From Actinostola sp. cb2023 (lineage: Eukaryota; Cnidaria; Anthozoa; Actiniaria; Actinostolidae): a stretch of DNA of 64,000 nucleotides. The stretch is from contig JAUJYZ010000740.1 in assembly GCA_033675265.1 (NCBI GenBank), positions 186,001 to 250,000 of the forward strand, in the 5' to 3' direction. Made by a program: the position numbers and the translations under genes. Under the pieces are notes generated by a model that was given only the letters and a program-made list of their open reading frames with translations, did not search any database and was not told the origin of the DNA. Positions 40,993 to 64,000 of the stretch are shown in pieces. Numbering within the stretch: position 1 is the first letter of the stretch; each line of letters starts with the position of its first letter.

Positions 40993-41648
40993 TCTAGGTC
41001 AGTCTGTGTCAGATGAAATACGTTACATCATAGTATGGATAGAACAAACAAGATACAATAAATCAATCAAATACAGTGATACGCACGGTGTTGTCGTTTA
41101 ATACTTTGTGGGTTACAAGGGCGGCGATAGTATTACCGGCTCGGGTTACCTGTGCTGCTACCTGTGGCAGAACGCGTCTAAATTTGCAGAAATCTAAAAA
41201 GAAAATGAATAAAAAGCTAAAAAATGGGACGATTCTCCCGAGACATTCTGTGAAGCTGAGACATCGAATCGACTTACGTAGAGGGTGAAGATTTCGGCCC
41301 CGCCTGCGCTATCCCGGTCCTAACCAAATTAAAAGGCCAGTGAGGAAGGGGACATCCGCCATTTTACCGTCGGCTCAAGTCTTTTTGATTGTGAATATTA
41401 AAAATTAAATCCGCTCACAACATTCTCTCGGGTACTAGAAATGTATGTTGTGACTGCAATGCGCCGCGCTCAATTCAGCGGTAATTCATGTCTTTTTACT
41501 TGGGCTACCTGTGGTAGCGCGGGTTGTAATCTGCAGACCGTCATAGGCAGCCCAACATTGCTTCTGAGTCTACTAAATAATAAATAAAAATATATTGGCG
41601 TCTTTTTGATGGGTTTCCTGTGGTAGAGCGCTCGCGCGCAATACTTAT

Positions 41649-42702
41649 TACTCGTGCCCAGGCCGAAGGCCGGGGCAGGAGTCTTAAATTGCAGATCGTC
41701 TTTTTTTTTTGTCGGTCCGGTTATGAAATGGAAGGTGGAGACATGAAGTCTCATCACAAGAGAGATTACACATCATAAACCAATCAGGAGGCACCGGAGG
41801 TCAAGCAGGGGCAAGTTCAGTTGTCAGTTGTCAGAATCTATCACGAAAATATATCTAGTTCTGAATGGCTTGAGTTTAATTCCTTGCCAGGATTGTCCTT
41901 TTTCCAAAAATACCTTTATAAAGTGGCTCAACTAGGAGACAAGAAGTCTGACAGCCAAACACTGAGTTGATAACTATAATCGTTCTCAGATCTAAACATA
42001 GAGAAATGCTTAAGCAGTGAATACACCTATCACTCAACAAGTAACCAAACACTGATTTGATCCGACTATAATCGTTATCTCAGATCTAAATATAGAGAAA
42101 TGTTTTAAGCAGTGAATACACCTTTGATGACTAAGCACAATCTGCAATTGAGTGGGTCTGGGAACGAGATCATTAAAAGCTGATCTATATGAGGTTTTAT
42201 CGACAGTCGACCTCTTTCTTCACAAACCTTGTTATGGGAAAGTTATGTCGTCTTGTGATCGTCAGAAAAAACGATTTGAAGGAAGTATGTCTAATACACT
42301 TATCTCACATACAAATGCACACGCTGTTAGCGGTATATAGCTAATTGCATAATCGTTGTCAGGTTGAAAAGCATAAATCATAGAAGCTGAGACCGCAAGG
42401 ATGGATGGGAAATCAGTTTATGATCCGCATTACATACAGATATATTCAATGTTCTCGTAGTTTTGAAGGTATATGAGCTATTTAACTAAGATCCTACAAG
42501 TCTGGATAAAAAGGTCGATGATTTGACGGTGTTATTTGAGAGTTTTAATTTCCCAGAATTCCTTTTGGTCATAGCTTTCATGATTTTCAACCCGAGAACG
42601 ATTATGCAATTAGCTATATACAGTATACTTCTTTCATGCTACAATGCATCCCAGTGCTCAAACGCACCAGGGCACGAGTGAACGCTTATTAAAGAGTCTA
42701 GT
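41649..42702. mobile_element. Helentron-like element, divergent copy 3
   Basis: Begins TACTCGTGCCCAGGCCG and ends GGGCACGAGTGAACGCTTATTAAAGAGT-CTAGT in the same layout as copies 1 and 2, again between T and T. The 3' stem is weaker. The interior differs and contains a 100-bp tandem duplication (41950-42125). Confidence 0.55.
41950..42125. repeat. About 100-bp tandem duplication
   Basis: CCAAACACTGAGTTGAT to AGCAGTGAATACACCT occurs twice with a few substitutions, inside the third Helentron-like copy. Confidence 0.8.
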
Positions 42703-43283
42703 TATGTTGGGCTTCCTGTGCTTAGTACGTATTATGTTGGGCTCCCTGTGTGCGTCCCGCAAGACGCACCAGCGCAAGTGTAGTACTTTGTAGACGATTT
42801 CTCAACAATTATTAGTATATTACCTCGAAGTGTTTTATTATAATTCTTCAGGTTATAATAAGCATGTCCTAGCCGGAATATCCATTGGTGTCAGGAGCTC
42901 CTGTTGGTGTCTGAAAATGTATTCGTGGCTTAGCCCTCGTAAGTCTGTTTATATTGTTCGTTTTCAGTTCACTGAGTTATTGCTGAGTTTGTGAAATCGT
43001 TTTTGCATATATTAAACACGTGTTTAAAACTTGCTGTCAGTGTTGACATGGCGTGCCCAGAATACACGAAATTCTGTTCGTAATCAGAAAAATATATGCA
43101 TCACAGATGTTCATTTTAGCTATTGCACTTTAGTTATTGGCTATATATACACTTGCATGCTCGACGAGTATCGTCCATATCGAAAAGAAAACCTCGATCC
43201 TTAATGCATGAATCGAAAGTCAATCTCGTTACGCATGCACTGTTTTAGTCACGCTCAGGAGCCCATAATTAAGTAGGAGCATC

Positions 43284-44140
43284 GCAATCTCGTCCCCAGA
43301 GCCTGCGTTACTTTCGACCAGCGGCGAAGAACGTAGGCTCTGGCATAATCCATTTTTGAGACAATTTGATTGGCTATTCCATTTTAGAAACTACGCACGC
43401 GCAAGATTCCGGAAATGAAATATATCCAATGAAAATTGAGTTGCCAAAACAGCCCGTCCCAACTTCCGTTCAAAACAAAAATTATTCATTGACATGTTAT
43501 TAAAAATCTTGTATTCGTGTTTCAACACATGTCGCCTCTGCAATAAATATCTAAGTACAGAGAAACATCCAGTTTATCTAAGCTTATATGTATCTCGAAG
43601 TATCTTGAAACGTTTTCAAGCGAAGCTCAATTTACACGAAGATGATCAGGTAGTTCAAAGTACATATATCGATCGTAAATCCTAATATTCTTTAGGCTAG
43701 CAACGTGCCAATCGAGGTGCTTACGAAGGCGAAAGATTCAAAAGAAATACATTTGAAGGAGAGACAACAATAACCAGAGAAGATGAAGATGATAGATTCA
43801 AATAATTAACTGATATGTAAAGTAGACACGAGTAAATATAAACCCGTAGGAAGAACTGTTCGCGTATCCTTCTGCTGTAAAACCACTGCTTTTAATAAAG
43901 ACTCAGTCAGATACTGCGCTTCTTTCACTGTTATATCTTCTTTACCAAGTGCTTTTAAAGCGTACTCTATTCCCTAATGAAACCTTTCGATTCCACTGAA
44001 TCGACAACAACCACAGCTAACTTGCGCATGCGCTCTAAAACCGGAAGAACAAGAAATCCTGTTCCCAAAAAATGGATTATGCCAGAGCCTACGTTCTTCG
44101 CCGCTGGTCGAAAGTAACGCAGGCTCTGGGGACGAGATTG
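43284..44140. mobile_element. hAT-type MITE with 8-bp target duplication
   Basis: GGAGCATC at 43276-43283 and 44141-44148. The terminal inverted repeats are about 75 bp, start CAATCTCGTCCCCAGAGCC and themselves fold, because AGAGCCTGCGTT pairs with AACGTAGGCTCT. The interior has no convincing gene. An 8-bp duplication is the hAT hallmark. Confidence 0.85.
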
Positions 44141-44369
44141 GGAGCATCACATATTGGGAGTTAATGAAGCATCAAACTTGCTAATACAAGAAGTTTTATG
44201 AAAATATACTGGTTTAAGACTCTACTCTGTGAACGTTTCGTCTTCGATCTTCATCAAAGCTGAATATTCAAGTCACTATCACATGTGTACTTATCATATC
44301 GTCCCTACTTATGTAGAAGAGTTTCTTCAGTGCTTGCAAGAATTAAACGCGAAACCATTGCTGGTAATG

Positions 44370-45147
44370 CACCTATCAATGTTTAGCCCGAGGGGGGAGG
44401 AGGGGGGGGGGGGACCCCGGGACGAGGTGGGGACTTTGATCGCGTTTTTTCGCCCCAGGACGGGATGTGTAGCCAGGTTTGAACGCCAAGACTATGCCCC
44501 AGGTGTGGCATGTTTGAATAATATAAGCCACTTCACGCTTTCGCCCGACATTTTGAATTGGGGCAAGCGCGCGGAAATTTATATAAATCTGGATCACTTT
44601 GACTTGCCGTAACTCCGCTCGATTTCGTTGGATTTTCAAAATTTAAACTTCGATAATCAGCAGGCATGCATGCCAGTTGTCGGACTGAAAATAAGACCAA
44701 TGTCGGTGTAAGTACCTTTTACGAGTCAATCTTCTTTCCACGAATGTTAAAATTTCGAGCTAATTTGCATATTCACGTGCCGAACGTTTTATTTTGAAAA
44801 CCAAAAAAAAAATTCTCGATTTGTAGCCTTCCAATACCCATCATATTATAGGTCATCAATAACAAAGAAAACATATTTTCTAAAATGGTAAGTTTTTGAA
44901 AATCCAACGAAATCGAGGGGATCGAGTTACGGCAAGTCAAAGTGATCCAGATTTCTATAAATTAAATTTCCGCGCGTTTGCCCCAATTCAAAATGGCGGA
45001 CAAACACTTTATAGATCCCTAGGGTGGGGAAGTTTGCTTTTAATTTTTGTCCCGTGGTACGGCTACTTTGATACGGAAAATCGATTTTAAATCAAAGTCC
45101 CCACCTCGTCCCGGGGTCCCCACCCTCGGGCTTAACATTGATAAGTG
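44370..45147. repeat. Palindromic element, about 780 bp
   Basis: The ends ATCAATGTTTAGCCCGAGG and complement enclose long arms. The arms share GACCCCGGGACGAGGTGGGG, GGATCACTTTGACTTGCCGT and TTTTGAATTGGGGCAA in inverted order. G-rich stretches occur near the left end. There is no clear target duplication. Confidence 0.75.
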
Positions 45148-45197
45148 TCATTGTCAACAAAGGGATGTTCGCTTGCAGTGATAATAAAGTGCTTTAG

Positions 45198-45441
45198 GAG
45201 GCGCGGATCCCAGGGGGGGGGGGGGGGGGGGGGAAGGAGGGGGGTGACTTGGGTGACTAGTCACCCCCCTTTTTGACCAGTCATGTCTTCATATTTATTA
45301 TTTATTTGTTATCTGTTTTGATTTTGCGAGAAAAGAAATAATAATAGGGATAACATTATTTCCTCTGAATTAAAATCACGATTCAGGGCGGAAAAGCGGG
45401 CACATTATGAACTATGTGCCCTCGTTCCTGAGGTAATCCCC

Positions 45442-45472
<31 letters not shown>

Positions 45473-46584
45473 AAACGAAAATGCTGTAGCAGACCTTTTA
45501 AAAGTTCTAAAAGAGAAATGGCATCATATCATATCCTTCCACTTCCTGCAGCATTTGACAGTGAGATCCGGCTTTCGCTGGGCAAATTACTGGAAGACAA
45601 GAGCAGTACCAGACGACGAAACGCCCGTTACTTCCATAATAGTACAACATATTATGCAGACCTATAGCCTCCTCCGCAGGCAACGGCCGGATAGCGAGAA
45701 GCTTTATAATACAAGTTCATATGTCCATAGTAGAGAATAGAACTCACTACACATGTGAGAGGTGAGCTTCGAGGATACTTTTCGAGTTCAATGAGTGCCA
45801 GGTGGATCGTTGTTCTTGCGCGGACTTTTGGCAGTTCAGGTAGATAGCTTTTCCAAGAATCGTGGAGTTTAATGTTCATGAAATGACGAACATCGCATGC
45901 CGTTTCCCATACTTCTTGATAATCCATCTCTTGGACTGCATCATTATAGTAACGGTCCAAGGTTTCCAGATCCATTTTGGGATGCTTGCTTGGGTGAACA
46001 AAGCCTTGGCAGTTCTTGAGCATTTCATGCTTGATTTGATCTCTCATCAATCCAGCGAAGATTAAATTCAACATCACAGAGAATTGATGGCACGCTTCAT
46101 CTCTGTCCAAAGCTTCTACTCCATCAACGATTAGATGTTTCTGAATCCACATATTCTCAGCTACTTTTAAACTTGATTGATCTTCTTGGCTTGGTTTGTT
46201 CAATGAGTGGAAATTCAAATTTGCCTCGAATGTTTTGCATTTGTACCGTTGGAGGAGACAATAGAGAGCAGCACAATAGAGGGTTGATCATAACAATAAC
46301 AAACCTGCCACACCCCCTTTTCTGCATAGCTAATTTATCCACCCTTTTCTCAGTATCCACCCATCTTATCCAGGCTCCAAATGTCCCTCCTATACTGCTA
46401 CTGTTATATGAGTAACTATGCCTCCAGTCATACAACATTAATGAGGGGAAATTAGTTCTATTTTTCTTTATCTCTATACTGATGCATGAATGGGGATGTT
46501 AGCGATCAACTCCTCTCCCCGAGGTGATTATGGCCAGTACACAAAACAGTCACCACCCTCTTGTAAATCCTGTATCCGCGCCTG
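45198..46584. mobile_element. hAT-like element with CGCGGAT ends and G/C tracts
   Basis: The left end GAGGCGCGGATCCCAGGG is followed by a G tract. The right end reads CCTGTATCCGCGCCTG. The flanks GCTTTAG and GTTTATAG could be a decayed 8-bp duplication. A C tract lies at 45429-45462. It contains the - strand ORF 45652-46218. Confidence 0.5.
45652..46218 (-). CDS. 188-residue ORF of unknown function inside hAT-like element
   Basis: Starts MNFHSLNKPSQEDQSSLKVA and includes LIFAGLMRDQIKHEMLKNC and a DYQEVWETACDVRHF segment. The composition is ordinary for a globular helical protein, unlike the low-complexity frames around it. I do not recognise a domain. It could be a captured exon or part of a transposon protein. 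The start is uncertain, because an overlapping frame (46157-46438) contains IEQTKPRRSIKFKSS immediately upstream. Confidence 0.35.
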   Translation of the reverse strand: MNFHSLNKPSQEDQSSLKVAENMWIQKHLIVDGVEALDRDEACHQFSVMLNLIFAGLMRDQIKHEMLKNCQGFVHPSKHPKMDLETLDRYYNDAVQEMDYQEVWETACDVRHFMNIKLHDSWKSYLPELPKVRARTTIHLALIELEKYPRSSPLTCVVSSILYYGHMNLYYKASRYPAVACGGGYRSA

Positions 46585-46589
46585 TTTAT

Positions 46590-47210
46590 AGAACAATCTA
46601 TCAAAGTCCAATTGCGTTCTTCCATGATATCTAAGTCTTCGTATAATGTCAGCCTTGGAAGTAGCAATAAAACCGTTTTAAAATCCTAAGTTAACTCGCA
46701 TTCGATGGCCTGAAGTCGAAGCTTCGCTTGAACTCACAACTGGTCACGCATGCGCGCAACAAAATTCCCTCCCGCTCATATTGGGTCTATGGCACGGCGT
46801 TTGAACCGAGTTTAGCTCGATCTTTTTATTATTGACGATTTCTCGATATTGACCAATCACTGTGCACTTCCGGTTTTATATGCAGCAACTCGTTTTATTC
46901 TAAACCTTGCCGTTTATACCCATTCTGACGGCTGGTATTTGTCGACTGTGGAAATTCTGTCCATTTTCAGAACCTTTGCATTTTTGCTGCTACCGGTTCT
47001 ACTTCATCATCTCATTATCAGTAGCCATGAACGCTTCTAGTTTTACTGTAATTCGAAAACAGCTAAATATACGCCATATCTCCCTAGCTGCATCGCCGTT
47101 TCCTGGAAACGTCTGTACTGTCGCATTTTGTAATTAATGTTGCGCAAATTGTAACAACACATTGTCGCAAATTGGAATAATTATTTCGGCAAAGCACGAA
47201 CAGTGCACCG
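46590..47210. other. Intergenic, nothing recognised
   Basis: No gene or clear repeat seen between the hAT-like element and the G-tract repeat. Confidence 0.45.
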
Positions 47211-47216
47211 TACCCG

Positions 47217-47642
47217 GGGGGGGGGGGGGGGGGGGGGGGGAGGTACTCCCATATATGGGCTATACAGGGACGTGCCGCTGGACAGGGTATGGTTTTTGGC
47301 CTCTCTATCCTGAACAGGGTATATAATTTTATGCGAGTCTGTCCTAAACAGGGTATGGTAATGCGCGATTGTCGTCGCTAAATATGGTTTTATCCGGTAT
47401 TTAGCCATTCGAGATCCGAGACGTTTGCCGGTCTTTAGCAGGTCATCAGTCAACATAAAACACATAAAAATTGTGTAAAAGAAGACAGTGTGTATTTTGA
47501 CCTGTGTCCTAAACAGGGTCCTAAAATAGAGGGTGTTGTCCTAGACAGGGTAGGTATTTTAGTTTTTTTTGTCCTAAACAGGGTCAGGGATTCAAACCCT
47601 CAGCGGCACCCCTATACCCAAACATGAATCAAGTACGCTCAT

Positions 47643-47734
<92 letters not shown>
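47217..47734. repeat. G-tract-bounded repeat, copy 1
   Basis: A 24-bp G run is followed by AGGTACTCCCATATATGGGC and then by repeated CCTAAACAGGGT words. The end reads AGCGGCACCCCTATACCC with a 90-bp C run at 47645-47734. A related element in inverse orientation lies at 58391-58919. Confidence 0.8.
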
Positions 47735-48489
47735 ACCCCCGTTGTCGCTCATAAAACGAGAAGTAAAGTAAATATTGCTTCGCAAATTTGAACGGATAAA
47801 TAATATATGTGAGAATGAAACCAGCCACCAGCTTCAATTCCTTAGAGTACAACAAAACAAAAAATCGGTTTCGTAAGTTAGGTTAATGACCACAGCATTT
47901 CGCTGTATTTATTTGACCCTGTATCAGTGATACTGTCCCGCTCAACCAGGGCCTCGTTCACATGTAACCAACGAGGGACTTCTAGGGACATCATTTGGTT
48001 TGTATCGCAGGCTCAAATCAGCAATGAATGAATATTCCGGTTGGTGATTATTGTTGGTTGAATACGCCGATAGTAAATACAGTAGTTAGTAGTCAACTAA
48101 AAGAAACTTTGTCCAAATAACACTCAACTTACAGTCGTTACGGGACATTAACTGCAGTATAAAGATCTACTGGCTAGCCTGTGAAGCAATACTTTAATTA
48201 TTGGATTGGTGAATGTGTTGCTTTGGTGATACCGTGACCTACCTGCGTGGACTGTGTATATTTCTAATTACTGATCGGTGAAATTAGTTTACTTGGAAAC
48301 AGTTTAATTCCTGAACTAAACGATGGTGGTTACAATGGTCAAATGGCTCAACTGTTGATGTAAAACCACTCAACCGAGCATTATTCATTTGCATGATTGC
48401 CTCGGTTAAAGGAAGTTCACATCACCGTCTACAAGACTTGAAACGTGTATTACTACTATTAAGAATACTCATTTGAGGTAATTCTCGAA

Positions 48490-61747
<13,258 letters not shown>

Positions 61748-61803
61748 CGTTTTTATAAAATCAGGAATTAATTAGAAACGTGTGTTGGGCCCTACCAATT
61801 AAC

Positions 61804-61805
<2 letters not shown>

Positions 61806-61897
<92 letters not shown>
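61806..61897. repeat. (AAT)n microsatellite
   Basis: About 30 AAT units just past the GALNT stop codon. Confidence 0.98.
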
Positions 61898-61898
<1 letters not shown>

Positions 61899-61903
61899 TT
61901 GGG

Positions 61904-62345
61904 GATAGGTGGCCTTTCTAGGGCCCAAACACATTCACACTAGGATAGGTGGCCTTTCTAGGGCCCAAACACATTCACACTAGGATAGGTGGCCTTTCTA
62001 GGGCCAAAACACATTCACACTAGGATAGGTGGCCTTTCTAGGGCCCAAACACATTCACACTAGGATAGGTGGCCTTTCTAGGGCCAAAACACATTCACAC
62101 TAGGATAGGTGGCCTTTCTAGGGCCCAAAACACATTCACACTAGGATAGGTGGCCTTTCTAGGGCCCAAACACATTCACACTAGGATAGGTGGCCTTTCT
62201 AGGGCCCACTAGGAAACACATTCACACTAGGATAGGTGGCCTTTCTAGGGCCAAAACACATTCACACTAGGATAGGTGGCCTTTCTAGGGCCCAAACACA
62301 TTCACACTAGGATAGGTGGCCTTTCTAGGGCCAAAACACATGGAT
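61904..62345. repeat. 40-bp minisatellite, about 11 copies
   Basis: The unit begins GGATAGGTGGCCTTTCTAGG and ends ACACATTCACACTA. Copies alternate between GGGCCCAAAC and GGGCCAAAAC variants, which suggests expansion of a dimer. Confidence 0.97.
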
Positions 62346-62788
62346 TTGTATGGATCATTTATACTAATTCAACTTTCCAATCATTTGTATACCTAACACT
62401 AATTAATATGGTCACAAAAGTCGGAGTAAGAGCTTCGACTAATCGTGTGATGTTTTTAAAGAAAGCCTCTGCATTTGAGGGTAACATTACACATTGATTT
62501 TAAAGTATTAGAATTTATAAAATATTCAATGATTTCTAAATTCTGTATACAATTTTAATAATATAATTATCAAGTGGATTTTCAGTCGTGTTCGTTGAAT
62601 ATTTAATTATTTTACAAGAGCCAAGTGTTGTCGTTTGGGAGGATTCGCGAGAGGAGATGGGAAGGAGGGAAGTTCTTGCGTGCTTTTCCTCTGTCCTTCA
62701 CCTCCCATTTCTCCTCTCATTCCATCTCCAGTCTCCCCAACCTGGTTTCCCTCCCCTCCCCAATGACTAAACAATGTTTGGCTGTATG
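62346..62788. other. Intergenic, nothing recognised
   Basis: AT-rich DNA followed by a CT-rich patch (62685-62765). No gene or repeat recognised. Confidence 0.5.
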
Positions 62789-63140
62789 CACAGGAAACCC
62801 AAGCTGTACATCTGTCTGGGTATTTGGTATTTTATACGTAAATTATAGTAAAATACAGTAAATGAATGATAGCTTCTAAATCAAGTGTATTTCACATGTA
62901 CTGCATACCGTCGTCTTCATTTTGCCTCGTTTTGATCGATTTTGACGTGTTTTGGCTGCTCTAACTCTCCCCTCAGCCAAAACACGTCAAAATCGATCGA
63001 AACGAGGCAAAATGAAGACGACGGTATGTACATGTGAAATACACTTGATTTAGAAGCTATCATTCATTTACTGTATTTTACTATAATTTACGTATAAAAT
63101 ACCAAATACCCAGACAGATGTACAGCCTGGGTTTCCTGTG
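62789..63140. mobile_element. 350-bp near-perfect hairpin element
   Basis: About 165-bp arms starting CACAGGAAACCC pair around a 15-base loop (62959-62973) with very few mismatches. TGTATG flanks both sides, with one extra G on the right. It looks like a very young foldback MITE. Its ends match the dispersed GGGTTTCCTGTGG word. Confidence 0.88.
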
Positions 63141-63165
63141 GTGTATGTAGTCGAGTGAACACTAT

Positions 63166-63725
63166 ACGACACGACTGTCGTAAGGGATTAATCGTAGGTG
63201 TGCGGTCTTCTACGACTCGACTTACGATTAATCGTAGGTGTGCGGTCTTCTACGACTCGACTGTCGTAAGGGATTAATCGTAGGTCTGCGGTCTTCTACG
63301 ACTCGACTGTCGTAAGGGATTAATCGTAGGTCTGCGGTCTTCTATGACTCGACTGTCGTAAGGGATTAATCGTAGGTCTGCGGTCTTCTACGACTCGACT
63401 GTCAATAACACTTTATTTAACGAGGAATTTACAGATAAAGCTATGCTTTTTTCCAATCTGGTCCTCCTAATGATAAATATATGCGGTCTTCTGCGACTCT
63501 ACTGTCGTAAGGGATTAATCGTAGGTCTGCGGTCTTCTACGACTCGACTGTCGTAAGGGATTAATCATAGGTGTGCGGTCTTCTGCGACTCGACTCGTAA
63601 GGGATTAATCGTAGGTCTGCGATCTTCTACGACTCGACTGTCGTAAGGGATTAATCGTAGGTCTGCGGTCTTCTACGACTCGACTGTCGTAAAGGATTAA
63701 TCGTAGGTGTGCGGTCTACTGACGA
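63166..63725. repeat. 46-bp minisatellite, about 12 copies, with an insertion
   Basis: The unit contains GTCGTAAGGGATTAATCGTA and GCGGTCTTCTACGACTCGAC. At about 63403-63485 an unrelated segment (ACACTTTATTTAACGAGG and following) interrupts the array. The unit holds the complementary words GTCGTA and TACGAC, so each unit can fold. Confidence 0.95.
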
Positions 63726-64000
63726 CCCGATTTTAGAGCAATCGTCGACGTTAAGAATAAAATTAAAAGTTGAGTCGTAGAATCGTAGAGGTTACGACTC
63801 GTGTGTAGCTGTAGCCATATCTAGTCAATATCATGATAGAATTGTAGCCCCTAGGTTAGCCGAATGTATAAAATAATTATTAAAACATTAATAAATAATA
63901 ATAATAATGGTTTCTTAAAAAATTCCTGCGCGCTTAAAAGTGAATTGCGGCAAATTTACAAGAATAGATGCGTAACGTGGTGCGGTCCATCACAATGTGT

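Noticed and set aside
47592..47855. Poly-Gly ORF
   Set aside because: Translation of a 90-base C run.
63166..63725. CRISPR-like regular array
   Set aside because: The units are contiguous tandem repeats without unique spacers, in a eukaryotic genome. The 40-bp array at 61904 was rejected for the same reason.

Overview
This is eukaryotic, animal DNA: genes are split into many small exons with GT/AG introns, and the intervening DNA is packed with microsatellites, minisatellites and transposable elements. Three host genes are readable on the + strand. The first is the 3' part of a cytosolic methionyl-tRNA synthetase gene (23 visible exons, 241-16666). The second is a fibroblast-growth-factor gene (38461-39908, first exon not found). 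The third is a complete GALNT10-like polypeptide N-acetylgalactosaminyltransferase gene (8 exons, 48490-61747). An FGF gene, the very compact exons and the style of repeats (G-tract-bounded repeats, hairpin elements containing AGAGCCTGCG) suggest a marine invertebrate, with an anthozoan cnidarian as my best guess. The species cannot be fixed from the sequence alone.

Layout. 1-16.7 kb: MARS1 exons. Its introns hold a 2.5-kb 19-bp minisatellite, an 11-bp tandem array, a Harbinger-type element with a MADF-like ORF, a TTAA-flanked MITE, CCTT repeats and a Helentron-like element. 17.4-31 kb: an old tyrosine-recombinase (DIRS/Ngaro/PAT-type) retrotransposon on the - strand with gag, RT-RNase H and recombinase pseudogenes. 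Its terminal repeats read as split direct repeats A1...B1-A2...B2. It was later broken up by several TTAA-flanked insertions. The largest (19336-24372) is a 5-kb inverted-repeat element that carries two divergent ORFs, one spliced and with RFX-like DNA-binding sequence. That element was itself hit by a Helentron-like element in one arm and a 1.1-kb MITE in the other. 31-38.4 kb: repeat-rich intergenic DNA with a 540-bp TATC array. 38.5-39.9 kb: FGF. 40-48 kb: a run of non-autonomous DNA transposons (pogo-like, Helentron-like, two hAT-like, a palindromic element, a G-tract-bounded repeat). 48.5-61.7 kb: the GALNT gene, whose third intron holds a non-LTR retrotransposon of the restriction-like-endonuclease type set between long (AAT)n tracts, as Dong/R4 elements are. 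61.8-64 kb: 40-bp and 46-bp minisatellites and a 350-bp near-perfect hairpin.

The three host genes are not a functional unit. MARS1 charges tRNA-Met in the cytosol, FGF is a secreted ligand and GALNT starts mucin-type O-glycosylation in the Golgi. What unites the window is transposon biology. Paralogous empty sites inside the window allow the order of several insertions to be read directly. The best candidate for an undescribed system is the TTAA-flanked long-inverted-repeat element at 19.3-24.4 kb with its RFX-like cargo gene.
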